Shown here piece after piece: positions 51,846 to 61,161 of a stretch of DNA of 64,000 nt. The stretch comes from Oscillospiraceae bacterium. GTDB taxonomy: Bacteria > Bacillota > Clostridia > Oscillospirales > JAAYXM01. The first letter of the stretch is position 1, and the number at the start of each line of letters is the position of its first letter. Below the pieces are notes generated by a model. The model was given only the letters and a program-made list of their open reading frames with translations, did no database searches and was not told the DNA's origin. Made by a program: the position numbers and the translations under genes. The DNA lies in the NCBI GenBank assembly GCA_015067485.1, contig SVMJ01000004.1:62001-126000 (forward strand). Reading direction: 5' to 3'.

Positions 51846-51874
51846 TTTACAGATGCATCATTTTTTGGTATACT
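51846..51874 (+). promoter_or_regulatory. Promoter of the membrane protein/SDR pair
   Basis: TTTACA (51846-51851) and TATACT (51869-51874), 17-bp spacer. Confidence 0.7.
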
Positions 51875-51907
51875 GGTAGTAAGTTCCCACTCAGGAGGAG
51901 TTTTTCT

Positions 51908-52762
51908 ATGCAAAAAGAAACCTTTACCGCCATGACACTCCGTCGGATGCAGATGAAGTTCCACGCAAAGCGTGCACTCCCCGGAAACTGGCTCCGCGTG
52001 ATGTTCTTGGTGTTGCTCTCTGTCCTTGCATCGTCTTTTTGTCTGAGTTATCTGCTGCAGACGGTCGATGTAAGTGTGCTGATGTCCGAAAACCCCACGC
52101 CGGAAGCAATTTTGCAGGCGCTCGTTCCGCAACCCATCACGAGAAACTACTTGCTTTTGGTGGGCGTTTCGCTCTTGCTTTACTGGTTTTTGCTCTCGCC
52201 GCTCAGCGTCGCCACCGCACGCTTTTGCATCGGCATCGCGTGTTTGCAAAAGCCGAAACTCCCTGTGGCGTTTTCGGTCTTTACCGATTTTTCTCTGGTA
52301 CTGAGGAGCATGGGGCTCGTCCTGTGGGTGGGTATTTTGAAACTTTTATGGGGTGTTTTCTTCCTTGCGCTCCCCTGTTTGGTCTTCTACGCAGGACTTT
52401 TACTCTCATCAGCCCTGCTGCTTGATCTCGCCGTTTTGGTATACATTGCAGCCATTGTCCTGTTTGTACGGAAAACCCTTGCGTACTCCCCTGCGCTCTA
52501 TCTGTTCGCAGAGAATCCGTCCATCGGTGTGTTCGGCGCAGTGCGTGAATCCTACGCCATCACACGCGGCAAACTGACCGAGTACCTGTGGTTTGAATTG
52601 AGTTTCATCCCGATGCGCCTGTTGGTCTCATTCGCAGGCATCTTTGGCACATTGTTCTTCACCCCGTATTACCAAACAGCGACCGTCGTCCTGATCGATT
52701 ATCTGCGGACGCGTCACGACCCGGAACGCTATGCCGCGGCACCGAAGGAGGGCGAGGAATGA
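51908..52762 (+). CDS. Multi-span membrane protein, DUF975-like
   Basis: 284 residues with about six hydrophobic segments. The start (LRRMQMKFHAKRALPGNWLRVM) and the late VRESYAITRGKLTEYLWFELSFIP segment recall the DUF975 family of Firmicutes membrane proteins, whose role is unknown. No catalytic motif is seen. AGGAGG precedes the ATG. Its stop overlaps the next start (ATGA), so it is translationally coupled to the SDR enzyme. Confidence 0.65.
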   Translation: MQKETFTAMTLRRMQMKFHAKRALPGNWLRVMFLVLLSVLASSFCLSYLLQTVDVSVLMSENPTPEAILQALVPQPITRNYLLLVGVSLLLYWFLLSPLSVATARFCIGIACLQKPKLPVAFSVFTDFSLVLRSMGLVLWVGILKLLWGVFFLALPCLVFYAGLLLSSALLLDLAVLVYIAAIVLFVRKTLAYSPALYLFAENPSIGVFGAVRESYAITRGKLTEYLWFELSFIPMRLLVSFAGIFGTLFFTPYYQTATVVLIDYLRTRHDPERYAAAPKEGEE

Positions 52763-53472
52763 AAACGGTTTTGGTAACGGGCGCATCCCGCGGCATCGGC
52801 TACTGCATCGCGGAAACCTTTGCAAGGCGTGGCTACCGCGTATTTGCTACCTATCAGAACACTGCAGACACACTTCCCCCGCTCGCAGAAAATTTGGCAA
52901 AAGACGGATTTTCTTTGACACCCGTCTACTGTAATGTGGCAGATGAGACATCTGTTTCGGCGCTCTTTGAGCAAATCGGCACCGTTGATATTCTCATCAA
53001 CAACGCAGGCATCTCGCAATTTGCTCTGCTCTCCGATATTTCTTTGTCCGACTGGAATCATATGATCAACACCAATCTGACGTCGGTGTTTCTCTGTTCC
53101 AAAGCCGCGTCAGTTGGGATGATTCGCAAAAAGTTTGGGCGTATTATCAACATCTCATCGGTTTGGGGTGTTTGCGGCGCGTCCTGCGAGACCCACTACT
53201 CAGCGAGCAAAGCGGGCATCATCGGCTTTACCCGCGCGCTTGCAAAAGAGCTGGGTCCATCGGGCATCACGGTCAACTGCATCGCACCCGGGGTAATTGC
53301 AACCGAAATGAACGCGCGCCTTTCCAAATCGGATATGGAGGCGCTCCGCGACGAGACCCCGCTCGGAAGAATCGGCACACCGCAGGATGTCGCAAACGCG
53401 GCACTCTATTTTGCGGAAGCGGATTTCGTCACCGGCGAAGTGCTGAATGTCGGCGGCGGATTTGGATTCTAA
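52759..53472 (+). CDS. Short-chain dehydrogenase/reductase (FabG-like)
   Basis: 237 residues, classical SDR. The nucleotide-binding TGASRGIG is at 7-14, followed by NNAG, the catalytic Ser in INISSVWG and YSASKAG with Tyr and Lys. The end VGGGFGF is like 3-oxoacyl-ACP reductases. A role in fatty-acid synthesis is possible, and the acyl-ACP thioesterase gene lies next door, but no other fab gene is here. The substrate is therefore uncertain. Confidence 0.88.
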   Translation: MKTVLVTGASRGIGYCIAETFARRGYRVFATYQNTADTLPPLAENLAKDGFSLTPVYCNVADETSVSALFEQIGTVDILINNAGISQFALLSDISLSDWNHMINTNLTSVFLCSKAASVGMIRKKFGRIINISSVWGVCGASCETHYSASKAGIIGFTRALAKELGPSGITVNCIAPGVIATEMNARLSKSDMEALRDETPLGRIGTPQDVANAALYFAEADFVTGEVLNVGGGFGF

Positions 53473-53478
53473 ATAGCA

Positions 53479-53508
53479 AAAAACCTGCACAATGTGCAGG
53501 TTTTTCTT
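53479..53508 (+). terminator. Terminator between the SDR and thioesterase genes
   Basis: AAAAACCTGCAC, loop AAT and GTGCAGGTTTTT. The two genes converge here. Confidence 0.9.
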
Positions 53509-54249
53509 TTATTTGAATGTACATCTTGCTTCGAAGCATTTACCGCGTTCGTGTTCGCCGCGGAAGTAGAGCACCTCATTTTCCCACTTTGCGTACATGG
53601 TGATGGTGTCCCCCTCTTTTGCTTCTCCGATGTAGGAGATGTCAAGGGTGTCGAACGTCTTGTCATGCATTCCGCCGGGCATGAAATCGCACAGGAAATC
53701 TGCATAGACACAGTTGTTGACATGACCGTTATAGTCCAAATCGGTATAGCGGACGGGTCTTACTCCGATCTGCTCGAGCGTATCCGGCACACGCAGTTTG
53801 CCCGGTCGGGTGGGAAGTTCGGGGTCAGGTTTATGCGGCAGGTTATACGCGGTAAAATCCGACGGACGCCAGATTTTATGGTCACGTACGTGGGCAAGCA
53901 CCCAAACGCTCGTGGAATCGACGAGCACGCTTCCATCTTCGCGAAGGAGCTGCATCTCACGGATGAACTGTGCGCCCGTGGTTTTGCGATGCCACGTTTG
54001 CAAAAGAACCGTCTCCCCTTTCTTGGGAAGTTCATAAAGATTGAGACTCTGTCGTACGATCAAAAATACCCCATCGTTTTCATAGAGCATATCATAATCC
54101 ATGCCGAACAGTGCACAATGTTCTCCTGCGATCTCCTGCAGATAGCGGAGCAGCGCACTCGGACGAAGCGTCTGTTTGCAGTCGCAATCATAAGAGCGCA
54201 CGGTGATCTCTTCACGCGCCAAAGTGCCGTTTTCCAATAAATATGCCAT
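53509..54249 (-). CDS. Acyl-ACP thioesterase (FatA/FatB-like)
   Basis: 246 residues, a double hot-dog protein. The first half has YDCDCKQTLRPSALLRYLQEIAGEH, and the second has RYTDLDYNGHVNNCVYADF with the catalytic-region Asn and His. It releases free fatty acids from acyl-ACP. AAGGAG at 8 nt selects the ATG at 54249 rather than the GTG at 54258. Confidence 0.88.
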   Translation of the reverse strand: MAYLLENGTLAREEITVRSYDCDCKQTLRPSALLRYLQEIAGEHCALFGMDYDMLYENDGVFLIVRQSLNLYELPKKGETVLLQTWHRKTTGAQFIREMQLLREDGSVLVDSTSVWVLAHVRDHKIWRPSDFTAYNLPHKPDPELPTRPGKLRVPDTLEQIGVRPVRYTDLDYNGHVNNCVYADFLCDFMPGGMHDKTFDTLDISYIGEAKEGDTITMYAKWENEVLYFRGEHERGKCFEARCTFK

Positions 54250-54329
54250 TGGTTTCACTCCTTAATAGATTCATTATATCGCAACACGTGAAATATTTCC
54301 ATATTTTTTTGCCGTAGCCTTAAAAAATC

Positions 54330-54359
54330 TTGACAGAATCAGCGGTTTCGGGATATAAT
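54330..54359 (+). promoter_or_regulatory. Promoter of asnA-glnN
   Basis: TTGACA (54330-54335) and TATAAT (54354-54359), 18-bp spacer. Confidence 0.75.
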
Positions 54360-54378
54360 ATTTTAGAATAGAGCATTG

Positions 54379-54409
54379 GCGCCGTGAGAGAAGCTCTCGC
54401 GGTGCTTTT
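54379..54409 (+). promoter_or_regulatory. Attenuator-like hairpin in the asnA leader
   Basis: GCGCCGTGAGAG (54379-54390) pairs with CTCTCGCGGTGC (54394-54405), using two G-U pairs, and is followed by TTTTC. It lies about 15-40 nt after the expected transcription start and before the start codon. No T-box core (TGGNGG-type motif) fits in the 90-nt leader. Confidence 0.6.
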
Positions 54410-54449
54410 CATTTATATACTTTGCAAAACGGCGAAAGGAGAAACACTC

Positions 54450-55457
54450 ATGGCAAAAACAATGATCCCAAACGGCTACCAATCCAAACTTGATTTGTAT
54501 GAAACACAAACCGCGATCGGTGAGATCAAGAATCAGTTTGCACAGAATTTAAGCCGTGCATTGAATTTGAAGCGTGTTTCCGCGCCGCTTTTTGTTGACC
54601 CGAACACCGGGCTGAACGACGACTTAAACGGCATCGAGCGCGCAGTATGTTTTGATATCAAAGCGACCGGGACCGATGCGCACATCGTCCACTCGCTTGC
54701 GAAGTGGAAACGTATGGCGCTTTACCGTTATGACTTCCATCCGGGAAACGGCTTGTATACTGATATGAACGCGATCCGTCGCGATGAGGATATGGATAAC
54801 ATCCACTCCATCTATGTCGATCAGTGGGACTGGGAAAAGGTCATCACCGAAAAGGACCGCACCGTGGATTATCTCAAACAAGTAGTCCGCGACATTGTAG
54901 GCGCGATTGCAGATACTTCGGACTTTGTGGCGAAACGCCACCCCGGTCTCGGTGTCGATATTTGCCGCGACGTGCATTTTATCACCACGCAGGAACTGGA
55001 AGACTTGTATCCCGATCTCACCGGCAAAGAACGCGAGCGCGAGATCACCCGCAAGTACAAGACCGTGTTCATTATGCAGATCGGTGATGTTTTGAAATCC
55101 GGCAAGAAGCACGACGGACGTGCGCCCGACTATGATGATTGGTCGCTCAACGGCGATATTCTCTTCTGGAACGAAGTGCTCGAAGATTCTTTGGAACTCT
55201 CGTCTATGGGCATCCGCGTGGATGCAAAGGCGCTGGATGAACAGCTTCGCAAGGCGGGTTGTGACAATCGCCGTGAACTTCCGTTCCACAAGGCGCTCTT
55301 AAGTGGTGAACTGCCCCTGACGATTGGCGGTGGCATTGGTCAGTCTCGCCTTTGTATGCTGCTTCTCAAGAAGGCACACGTCGGCGAGGTACAGGTTTCC
55401 ATTTGGGATGCCGACACGGTAGCCGCGTGTAAAGCGGCAAATGTTGAACTCTTGTAA
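54450..55457 (+). CDS. asnA: Aspartate-ammonia ligase (asparagine synthetase A)
   Basis: 335 residues, class II synthetase-like fold. SAPLFVDPNTGLNDDLNG, the RYDFHPGNGLYTDMNAIRRDE region and the C-terminal LTIGGGIGQSRLCM are characteristic. It makes asparagine from aspartate, ammonium and ATP. AAAGGAG selects the ATG at 54450. It is 18 bp before glnN, so ammonium assimilation into Asn and Gln is co-transcribed. Confidence 0.97.
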   Translation: MAKTMIPNGYQSKLDLYETQTAIGEIKNQFAQNLSRALNLKRVSAPLFVDPNTGLNDDLNGIERAVCFDIKATGTDAHIVHSLAKWKRMALYRYDFHPGNGLYTDMNAIRRDEDMDNIHSIYVDQWDWEKVITEKDRTVDYLKQVVRDIVGAIADTSDFVAKRHPGLGVDICRDVHFITTQELEDLYPDLTGKEREREITRKYKTVFIMQIGDVLKSGKKHDGRAPDYDDWSLNGDILFWNEVLEDSLELSSMGIRVDAKALDEQLRKAGCDNRRELPFHKALLSGELPLTIGGGIGQSRLCMLLLKKAHVGEVQVSIWDADTVAACKAANVELL

Positions 55458-55475
55458 CAGAGAGGAGTATTTTCG

Positions 55476-57566
55476 ATGAATCGTATTCCTGAATTGTTTG
55501 GCACCATGGTATTCGGCGACGAAGCCATGCGTGAGCGCTTGCCCGCGCATGTATACGAATCTTTCCGCCGTTGTTTGGAAGCCAGACAGACATTGGATTT
55601 AGATGTTGCGGATGCAATGGCGACCGCGATGAAAGACTGGGCGGTCGAACACGGCGCGACCCACTATACCCATTGGTTCCAACCGATGACAGGTGTTACC
55701 GCGGAAAAGCATGACAGTTTCATCTCCCCGACCGATGACGGGAAGATCATTATGGATTTCTCGGGCAAGGAATTGGTCAAGGGCGAACCGGATGCATCCA
55801 GTTTCCCCTCGGGCGGTCTTCGCGCGACGTTTGAAGCGCGTGGCTACACCGCTTGGGACCCGAGTTCTTATGCATTTATCAAGGATGGGACACTCTGTAT
55901 CCCGACCATCTTCTACTCTTACGGCGGATCTGTCCTGGATAAGAAGACCCCGCTGCTCCGCTCTTCCGATGCGCTTGACCGCCAGGCGCGCCGTATCCTT
56001 GCGCTCTTTGGCAATACCGATGTCAACCGCGTCATCACCTCTTGCGGTGCGGAACAGGAGTATTTCCTCATTGATAAGGAACTCCATGACTGCCGTCGCG
56101 ACTTGATGTATTGCGGCAGAACCCTGTTTGGCGCAAAGCCCCCGAAGGGTCAGGAACTCGATGACCATTACTTCGGTGCGATCAAGCCGCGCGTCCAGGG
56201 CTTTATGAATGAACTCAACTTGGAACTCTGGAAACTTGGTGTCTATTCCAAGACCGAGCACAATGAAGTGGCACCGGCTCAGCACGAACTTGCCCCCGTC
56301 TTTACCGATGCAAACCGCGCGGCAGATCACAACCAGCTTACCATGGAACTCATGAAAACGGTTGCGGCTCGCCACGGGCTCACCTGCCTGCTGCATGAAA
56401 AACCGTTTGCAGGCGTCAACGGTAGCGGCAAGCACGACAACTGGTCGATCTGCACCGACACGGGCGAAAATCTGCTGAATCCGGGTACATCCCCGCAGAA
56501 CAATGCGCGTTTCCTGCTGTTCTTGGTCGCAATGATCAAAGCGGTGGACGAGCATCAGGATCTCCTTCGTGTCTCGGTCGCAACCGCGGGTAACGACCAT
56601 CGTCTCGGCGGCAATGAAGCACCGCCCGCGATCATCTCCATTTTCCTTGGCGACGAACTCACCGACCTTTTGGAAACGTTGGAGAAAAAAGAAACATACG
56701 ACCCGAAAGACCACGCGGATCTCAATCTGGGTGTGGATGTTTTACCGCGTTTGCGTCAGGACACCACCGACCGTAACCGTACATCCCCGTTTGCATTCAC
56801 CGGGAATAAGTTTGAATTCCGTATGCTGGGCAGCGCGATCTCCATTTCTTGCCCGAACACGATTTTGAATACCATCATGGCGGATACCTTGATGCAGTTT
56901 GCGGATGAACTGGAAGGCGCGGAAGATTTCTCCCATGCGCTCAACCGCTTGATCCGCAGAACATATCGCGAACATAAGCGCATCATCTTTAACGGGAATA
57001 ACTATTCGGATGAATGGACACAGGAAGCCGAAAAGCGCGGGCTTTTGAATCTCAAAACCACCGCGGATGCGCTCCCCTACTACATCAGCGACAAGAACGT
57101 CGCACTCTTTGGACGTCACGCGGTCTATTCCGAAAACGAAGTCCATTCCCGCTATGAGATTTTGATGGAAGGGTATGCAAAGACCCTGAAAATCGAAGCG
57201 CACACCATGCTCGAAATGGCGCGCAAGGATATCTTCCCTGCAGTTTGCGCGTACATGAAAGACCTTTCGAGTACCGCGATGCAAAAAAAATCGATTCTCC
57301 CCGATTTGGAAGCGGACCTTGAGTGTTCTCTGCTCACGCGCCTTTCCAAACTCTCTTCCGACCTCTACCGTTTGACTGAAACGTTGGAAGCAGATCTTGC
57401 GAAGGCCTCTACGGATGCGGATTGCAAAGAGGTTGCGGAATTCTACCGCGATATCATTCTGCCCGATATGCAAAATCTCCGTGAAGTGGCAGACGAGATC
57501 GAAATGCTGACCGGTGCGGACTACTGGCCGTATCCCACCTATGGTGATCTTTTATTCCACGTATAA
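55476..57566 (+). CDS. glnN: Glutamine synthetase type III
   Basis: 696 residues, the length of GSIII, far longer than GSI. The catalytic core shows CGAEQEYFLID, the KTEHNEVAPAQHELAP region, FAGVNGSGKHDNWS and NRTSPFAFTGNKFEFRMLGS. The type is common in Bacteroides and Clostridia and is not controlled by adenylylation. It follows asnA in one operon. AGAGGAG precedes the ATG. Confidence 0.97.
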   Translation: MNRIPELFGTMVFGDEAMRERLPAHVYESFRRCLEARQTLDLDVADAMATAMKDWAVEHGATHYTHWFQPMTGVTAEKHDSFISPTDDGKIIMDFSGKELVKGEPDASSFPSGGLRATFEARGYTAWDPSSYAFIKDGTLCIPTIFYSYGGSVLDKKTPLLRSSDALDRQARRILALFGNTDVNRVITSCGAEQEYFLIDKELHDCRRDLMYCGRTLFGAKPPKGQELDDHYFGAIKPRVQGFMNELNLELWKLGVYSKTEHNEVAPAQHELAPVFTDANRAADHNQLTMELMKTVAARHGLTCLLHEKPFAGVNGSGKHDNWSICTDTGENLLNPGTSPQNNARFLLFLVAMIKAVDEHQDLLRVSVATAGNDHRLGGNEAPPAIISIFLGDELTDLLETLEKKETYDPKDHADLNLGVDVLPRLRQDTTDRNRTSPFAFTGNKFEFRMLGSAISISCPNTILNTIMADTLMQFADELEGAEDFSHALNRLIRRTYREHKRIIFNGNNYSDEWTQEAEKRGLLNLKTTADALPYYISDKNVALFGRHAVYSENEVHSRYEILMEGYAKTLKIEAHTMLEMARKDIFPAVCAYMKDLSSTAMQKKSILPDLEADLECSLLTRLSKLSSDLYRLTETLEADLAKASTDADCKEVAEFYRDIILPDMQNLREVADEIEMLTGADYWPYPTYGDLLFHV

Positions 57567-57570
57567 GCCA

Positions 57571-57597
57571 AAACCCGTCCGCGAAGCGGACGGGTTT
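57571..57597 (+). terminator. Weak terminator of glnN
   Basis: AAACCCGTCCGC, loop GAA and GCGGACGGGTTT, with no T-run beyond the stem. Confidence 0.65.
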
Positions 57598-57622
57598 ACA
57601 TTCATCTGAAAGGGTGTTTTTT

Positions 57623-58459
57623 ATGATGGAACTCTTAAACCGTGCGTATGCCGCACTCAAAGAAAAAACAAGTATCACACCGCGCCTTGCGCTGGTACTC
57701 GGCTCGGGGCTCGGTGATTTTGCAGAGAATATGGATGTGCGTGATATCATCCCCTACGATGAGATCCCGGGTTTTCCTGTCTCCACTGTACCCGGGCATT
57801 CGGGTCGGTTTTTACTGGGGTACTTGGGAGACGTCCCGATGATCGCGATGCAGGGGCGTGTCCACTACTATGAAGGCTATTCCATGCAGCAGGTGGTCCT
57901 GCCCATCCGTTTGATGGGGATGCTTGGTGCAAAGGTGCTGTTTTTGACCAATGCGGCAGGCGGCTTACAAGACGGTATGCAACCGGGCGATTTGATGCTC
58001 ATTGAAGACCACATTTCGTCTTTCGTCCCGTCTCCGCTCATCGGAAAGAATCTTGATGCACTTGGCACGAGATTCCCCGATATGTCCTGTGTATATGACA
58101 AAGCACTCCGCGAGATCATTCTCAAAACCGCAGGAGAAAACGGGATCTCTCTCAAGCGCGGCATCTATACCCAACTGACGGGCCCACAGTTTGAAACTCC
58201 GACCGAGATCCGTATGCTGAAAAAACTCGGCGCGGATGCGGTTGGCATGAGCACGGTTTGTGAAGCCATTGCCGCGCGGCACATGGGACTTCGCGTTTGC
58301 GGCATCAGTTGTATCTCAAACCTTGCTGCAGGGCTCTCCGCCAATAAACTCACCCACGAAGAAGTGCAGGAAACTGCAAACCGCGTGAAAGATACGTTTG
58401 CGACCATCGTCAAAGCGAGTATTTCCGCGTTTTTTGAGCAAAACGAACTTGCTGATTAA
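57623..58459 (+). CDS. punA: Purine nucleoside phosphorylase, trimeric (PunA-like)
   Basis: 278 residues. LVLGSGLGDFAE binds phosphate, the VPGHSGRFLLGYLGDVPM and GRVHYYEGYSM segments are signature regions, and VGMSTVCEAIAARH near residue 215 is the family motif. It cleaves guanosine and inosine with phosphate. AAAGGGTG lies before two adjacent ATG codons; the first is used. It is a separate gene after the glnN terminator. Confidence 0.95.
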   Translation: MMELLNRAYAALKEKTSITPRLALVLGSGLGDFAENMDVRDIIPYDEIPGFPVSTVPGHSGRFLLGYLGDVPMIAMQGRVHYYEGYSMQQVVLPIRLMGMLGAKVLFLTNAAGGLQDGMQPGDLMLIEDHISSFVPSPLIGKNLDALGTRFPDMSCVYDKALREIILKTAGENGISLKRGIYTQLTGPQFETPTEIRMLKKLGADAVGMSTVCEAIAARHMGLRVCGISCISNLAAGLSANKLTHEEVQETANRVKDTFATIVKASISAFFEQNELAD

Positions 58460-58467
58460 AATACGCA

Positions 58468-58501
58468 TAAAAGAGACTCTGCCGTATGGCAGAGTCTCTT
58501 T
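58468..58501 (+). terminator. Bidirectional terminator after punA
   Basis: AAAAGAGACTCTGCC, loop GTAT and its exact complement. The stem reaches the stop codon of the convergent gene. Confidence 0.92.
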
Positions 58502-59655
58502 TATGATTCTTGTGTTTGGAACAAAATCGGGTCGTACACGCCGTCTGCTGAATCGTATAAATATCCAACACCAAACGGGCGGATCTCTTTCACCATTTCA
58601 TACGCTTCGAGTGCAGGGCGTTCTGCGAGCGAAACGAGCGGTACTAAACGGTACGGCAAAGTTCCCTCGCCCAAAAGCGCACTCATCTCAACGATGGGAG
58701 CGGTATCTACCGCGGTTTCTTCTCCGTACGTGAGCGGAAGATAGATGCGATAGAAGAAGTTTGCAAATGTTTGCAGTTTCTGTCCTTCCGCACCGTCAAA
58801 CCGCACTGAGAGCGATAAATCGGGAAGCCCATTTGCAAATCCACCGAGTTGGAGCAGGAACTGATCGAGTCTCTGTTCCTTTTCTTCTGCGGTTTCCTTT
58901 CCTTGTTCATAGACGATCAAATCCGCATCCGACGCGATTGGAAACGACAGATTGGTGAGCAAAATCTCGGTAAATCCGAGCTTGTACAAATCAGAGATCA
59001 GCGTGATGAGATACACGTGTGCATCTTCGGAATACGGGTCGAGCCAGGTGTAACGCATCGCGTCTCCCCAAAGCGCACCGTCTCGATTTTTGCAGCCGAG
59101 CATTTCATGATTGCGTGGGATGAGATTGTCTCTGAAACACGACACGGATGCGACCACCGCATACCCTGCCTGCTGAATTTTTCCTTTCAGCGCGAGTAGT
59201 GCATCGTTTTTCTCCGCATTGGCTTCACCTGCAAGGGGCGAAGACGACACGAACGCGAGCGATCCGTTTGCGGGCTTTGCTTCTATAATGACCGTATTGA
59301 CGTTTGTCCCCGCAAGGCGCGCTAAGAAGTCATCCGCCGCAGGAGCGTCAAACATCATGTGATACGGAAGTACCACCGAGCGTTCGATCCGTTCCTGATA
59401 GGAGGTTCCTTCCGCAGGAAGGAATACTTCTTCGGAGAGATTCGGCTCGGGGACAGGTTCTTCTGCCACTGCGGGAGATTCCAGCGCGATGACATGATCG
59501 GTAAACGGGATTTTGAGGACCTTGAGATTTTCTTCATTGATCTCAATGTTCATCATAAGCAGTGCAAGCACAGCACCCGCAAGTACGCACAAAATCAGGA
59601 GCGTAATGCCAAGGCGTTGTGCGAAAAGACTGCTTTTTCGATATCCACGGCTCAT
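58501..59655 (-). CDS. DUF4015-like putative glycoside hydrolase with membrane anchor
   Basis: 384 residues. An N-terminal helix (about 15-35) anchors or exports the protein. The rest resembles the DUF4015 TIM-barrel family: NTVIIEAKPANGSLAF, AGYAVVASVSCFRDNLIPRNH, WLDPYSEDAHVYLITLISDLYKLGFTEILL. The usual YVRFP after that segment is replaced by LSFPIAS. No enzyme activity is established for the family as far as I know. It follows rnfB by 45 bp on the same strand and may be read from the rnf operon. Confidence 0.75.
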   Translation of the reverse strand: MSRGYRKSSLFAQRLGITLLILCVLAGAVLALLMMNIEINEENLKVLKIPFTDHVIALESPAVAEEPVPEPNLSEEVFLPAEGTSYQERIERSVVLPYHMMFDAPAADDFLARLAGTNVNTVIIEAKPANGSLAFVSSSPLAGEANAEKNDALLALKGKIQQAGYAVVASVSCFRDNLIPRNHEMLGCKNRDGALWGDAMRYTWLDPYSEDAHVYLITLISDLYKLGFTEILLTNLSFPIASDADLIVYEQGKETAEEKEQRLDQFLLQLGGFANGLPDLSLSVRFDGAEGQKLQTFANFFYRIYLPLTYGEETAVDTAPIVEMSALLGEGTLPYRLVPLVSLAERPALEAYEMVKEIRPFGVGYLYDSADGVYDPILFQTQES

Positions 59656-59700
59656 CCCGTCACCTTCTCCCTAACAGTAGTTTCTCCGCAAGCGAAGCCT

Positions 59701-60552
59701 TTATGCCTTCTTGCTTTCTCTTTCGCGGATGAGTTCCGCATCTTCTTCTTCGTTGAGCAAATCAGCGTCTCGGATCAGATGACGCGGGCATTTTTCAGCA
59801 CAAGTGCCACAACTGGTGCACTTGTCATGGTCAATGACTGCAAGGTTGTCAACCACATGGATTGCGTCAAACTCACAAGATTTTTCACAGATCTTACAAC
59901 CGATACAACCGATCTCACAAATCTTTCTGAGTTCTGCACCGCGCAAGTGGCTCGAGCAGAGCACATTGACGTCTGCAGTATACGGAACGGAAGTGATGAT
60001 GTTACGCGGGCAAGCATCGATACAACGCAGGCAACCGGTGCACTTTTCATGGTCGACTACCGCGACACCGTCCACTACATGGATCGCATCAAACAGACAC
60101 GCTTTGACACAGGAGCCGAAGCCCAGGCAGCCGAACTCACAAGAGAGCGGACCGCCGGCTAAAGCGTTTGCGGATGCGCAATCGCTTACGCCTGCGTATT
60201 CGTATTTCTTCTTTGCGTGGTTTCCGCCGCTACAACGAACCAGCGCGGTAATACGGGTGTTCTTTCCGGGTTTGACCCCCAGAATTTCAGCAATTTTCGC
60301 TTCGAGTTGACCACCGCCGACCGGGCACGCGCCCACGCGTGCATTGTCGTGGACGAGCGCTTCCGCATATGCGGAGCATCCCGAATAGCCACAACCGCCA
60401 CAGTTTGCGCCCGGAAGTGCTTCCAGAATCTGTTCTGCACGCTCGTCTTTTTCGACTGCGAACACTTTACTTGCAATCGCAAGTACCGCACCGAAGAACA
60501 CGCCGAGCAGACCCAAAATCAAAACAGCATAGAGAATATTCATATAATTCAT
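59701..60552 (-). CDS. rnfB: Rnf complex subunit RnfB
   Basis: 283 residues. An N-terminal membrane helix precedes a [4Fe-4S] motif (LPGANCGGCGYSGC and CPVGG). Several ferredoxin-type sets follow, e.g. CTGCLRCIDACP, CIGCKICEKSCEF and CTSCGTCAEKCP. It is the cytoplasmic entry point for electrons from ferredoxin. It is longer than the E. coli form because of the extra clusters, as in Clostridia. The start at 60552 has GGGAGG 9 nt upstream. It is the last rnf gene. Confidence 0.96.
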   Translation of the reverse strand: MNYMNILYAVLILGLLGVFFGAVLAIASKVFAVEKDERAEQILEALPGANCGGCGYSGCSAYAEALVHDNARVGACPVGGGQLEAKIAEILGVKPGKNTRITALVRCSGGNHAKKKYEYAGVSDCASANALAGGPLSCEFGCLGFGSCVKACLFDAIHVVDGVAVVDHEKCTGCLRCIDACPRNIITSVPYTADVNVLCSSHLRGAELRKICEIGCIGCKICEKSCEFDAIHVVDNLAVIDHDKCTSCGTCAEKCPRHLIRDADLLNEEEDAELIRERESKKA

Positions 60553-60570
60553 AGTCTGCATCCTCCCGAC

Positions 60571-61161
60571 TTAAAAAATCTTCATGCCCTGGAAGCCCAT
60601 GAATGCCATGGCAAGCAAGGACGCGGAAACAAGTGCGATCGGGAAGCCCTCAAAGCACTTCGGATAATCTGCGAACTCCAAACGCTCACGGATGGAGGAG
60701 AACAAAACGATTGCAAGGGTAAAGCCGATCGCCGCACTCGCACCGTAGACAAGCGATGCGATGAAAGAATCCGCATAGTTCTGCGCGTTTAAAAGCGCAA
60801 CGCCGAGCACCGCACAGTTAGTGGTGATGAGCGGCAGGTAGATACCAAGGGATTTATGCAGAGCGGGGAGTGCTTTTTGCATAAACAGTTCTACGAACTG
60901 CACCAGTGCCGCGATCACAAGGATAAATGCAACGGTTTGCATATATTCCAAATGGAGCGGGCGGAGCAGGAATTTGTCGACTGCATAAGTAAACGCGGAT
61001 GCGACGGTCATAACGAAGATGACCGCGACACCCATGCCTGCTGCAGTTTCCGTTTTCTTGGAAACGCCAAGGAACGGGCAGATACCAAGGAACTTGACCA
61101 AAACGAAGTTTTCGATCAGGATGGCACTCAGCGCGATCCCAAACAATTCGGTAATACTCAT
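60571..61161 (-). CDS. rnfA: Rnf complex subunit RnfA
   Basis: 196 residues with six helices; VLVKFLGICPFLGVSKK and YLPLITTNCAVLGVAL carry the paired membrane cysteines that bind an intramembrane [2Fe-2S] cluster together with RnfE. Its start overlaps the rnfE stop (ATGA). Confidence 0.97.
   Translation of the reverse strand: MSITELFGIALSAILIENFVLVKFLGICPFLGVSKKTETAAGMGVAVIFVMTVASAFTYAVDKFLLRPLHLEYMQTVAFILVIAALVQFVELFMQKALPALHKSLGIYLPLITTNCAVLGVALLNAQNYADSFIASLVYGASAAIGFTLAIVLFSSIRERLEFADYPKCFEGFPIALVSASLLAMAFMGFQGMKIF

Noticed and set aside
54360-54449. T-box riboswitch before asnA
   Set aside because: The leader is about 90 nt, too short for the specifier and antiterminator domains, and no TGGNGG-type core is present.
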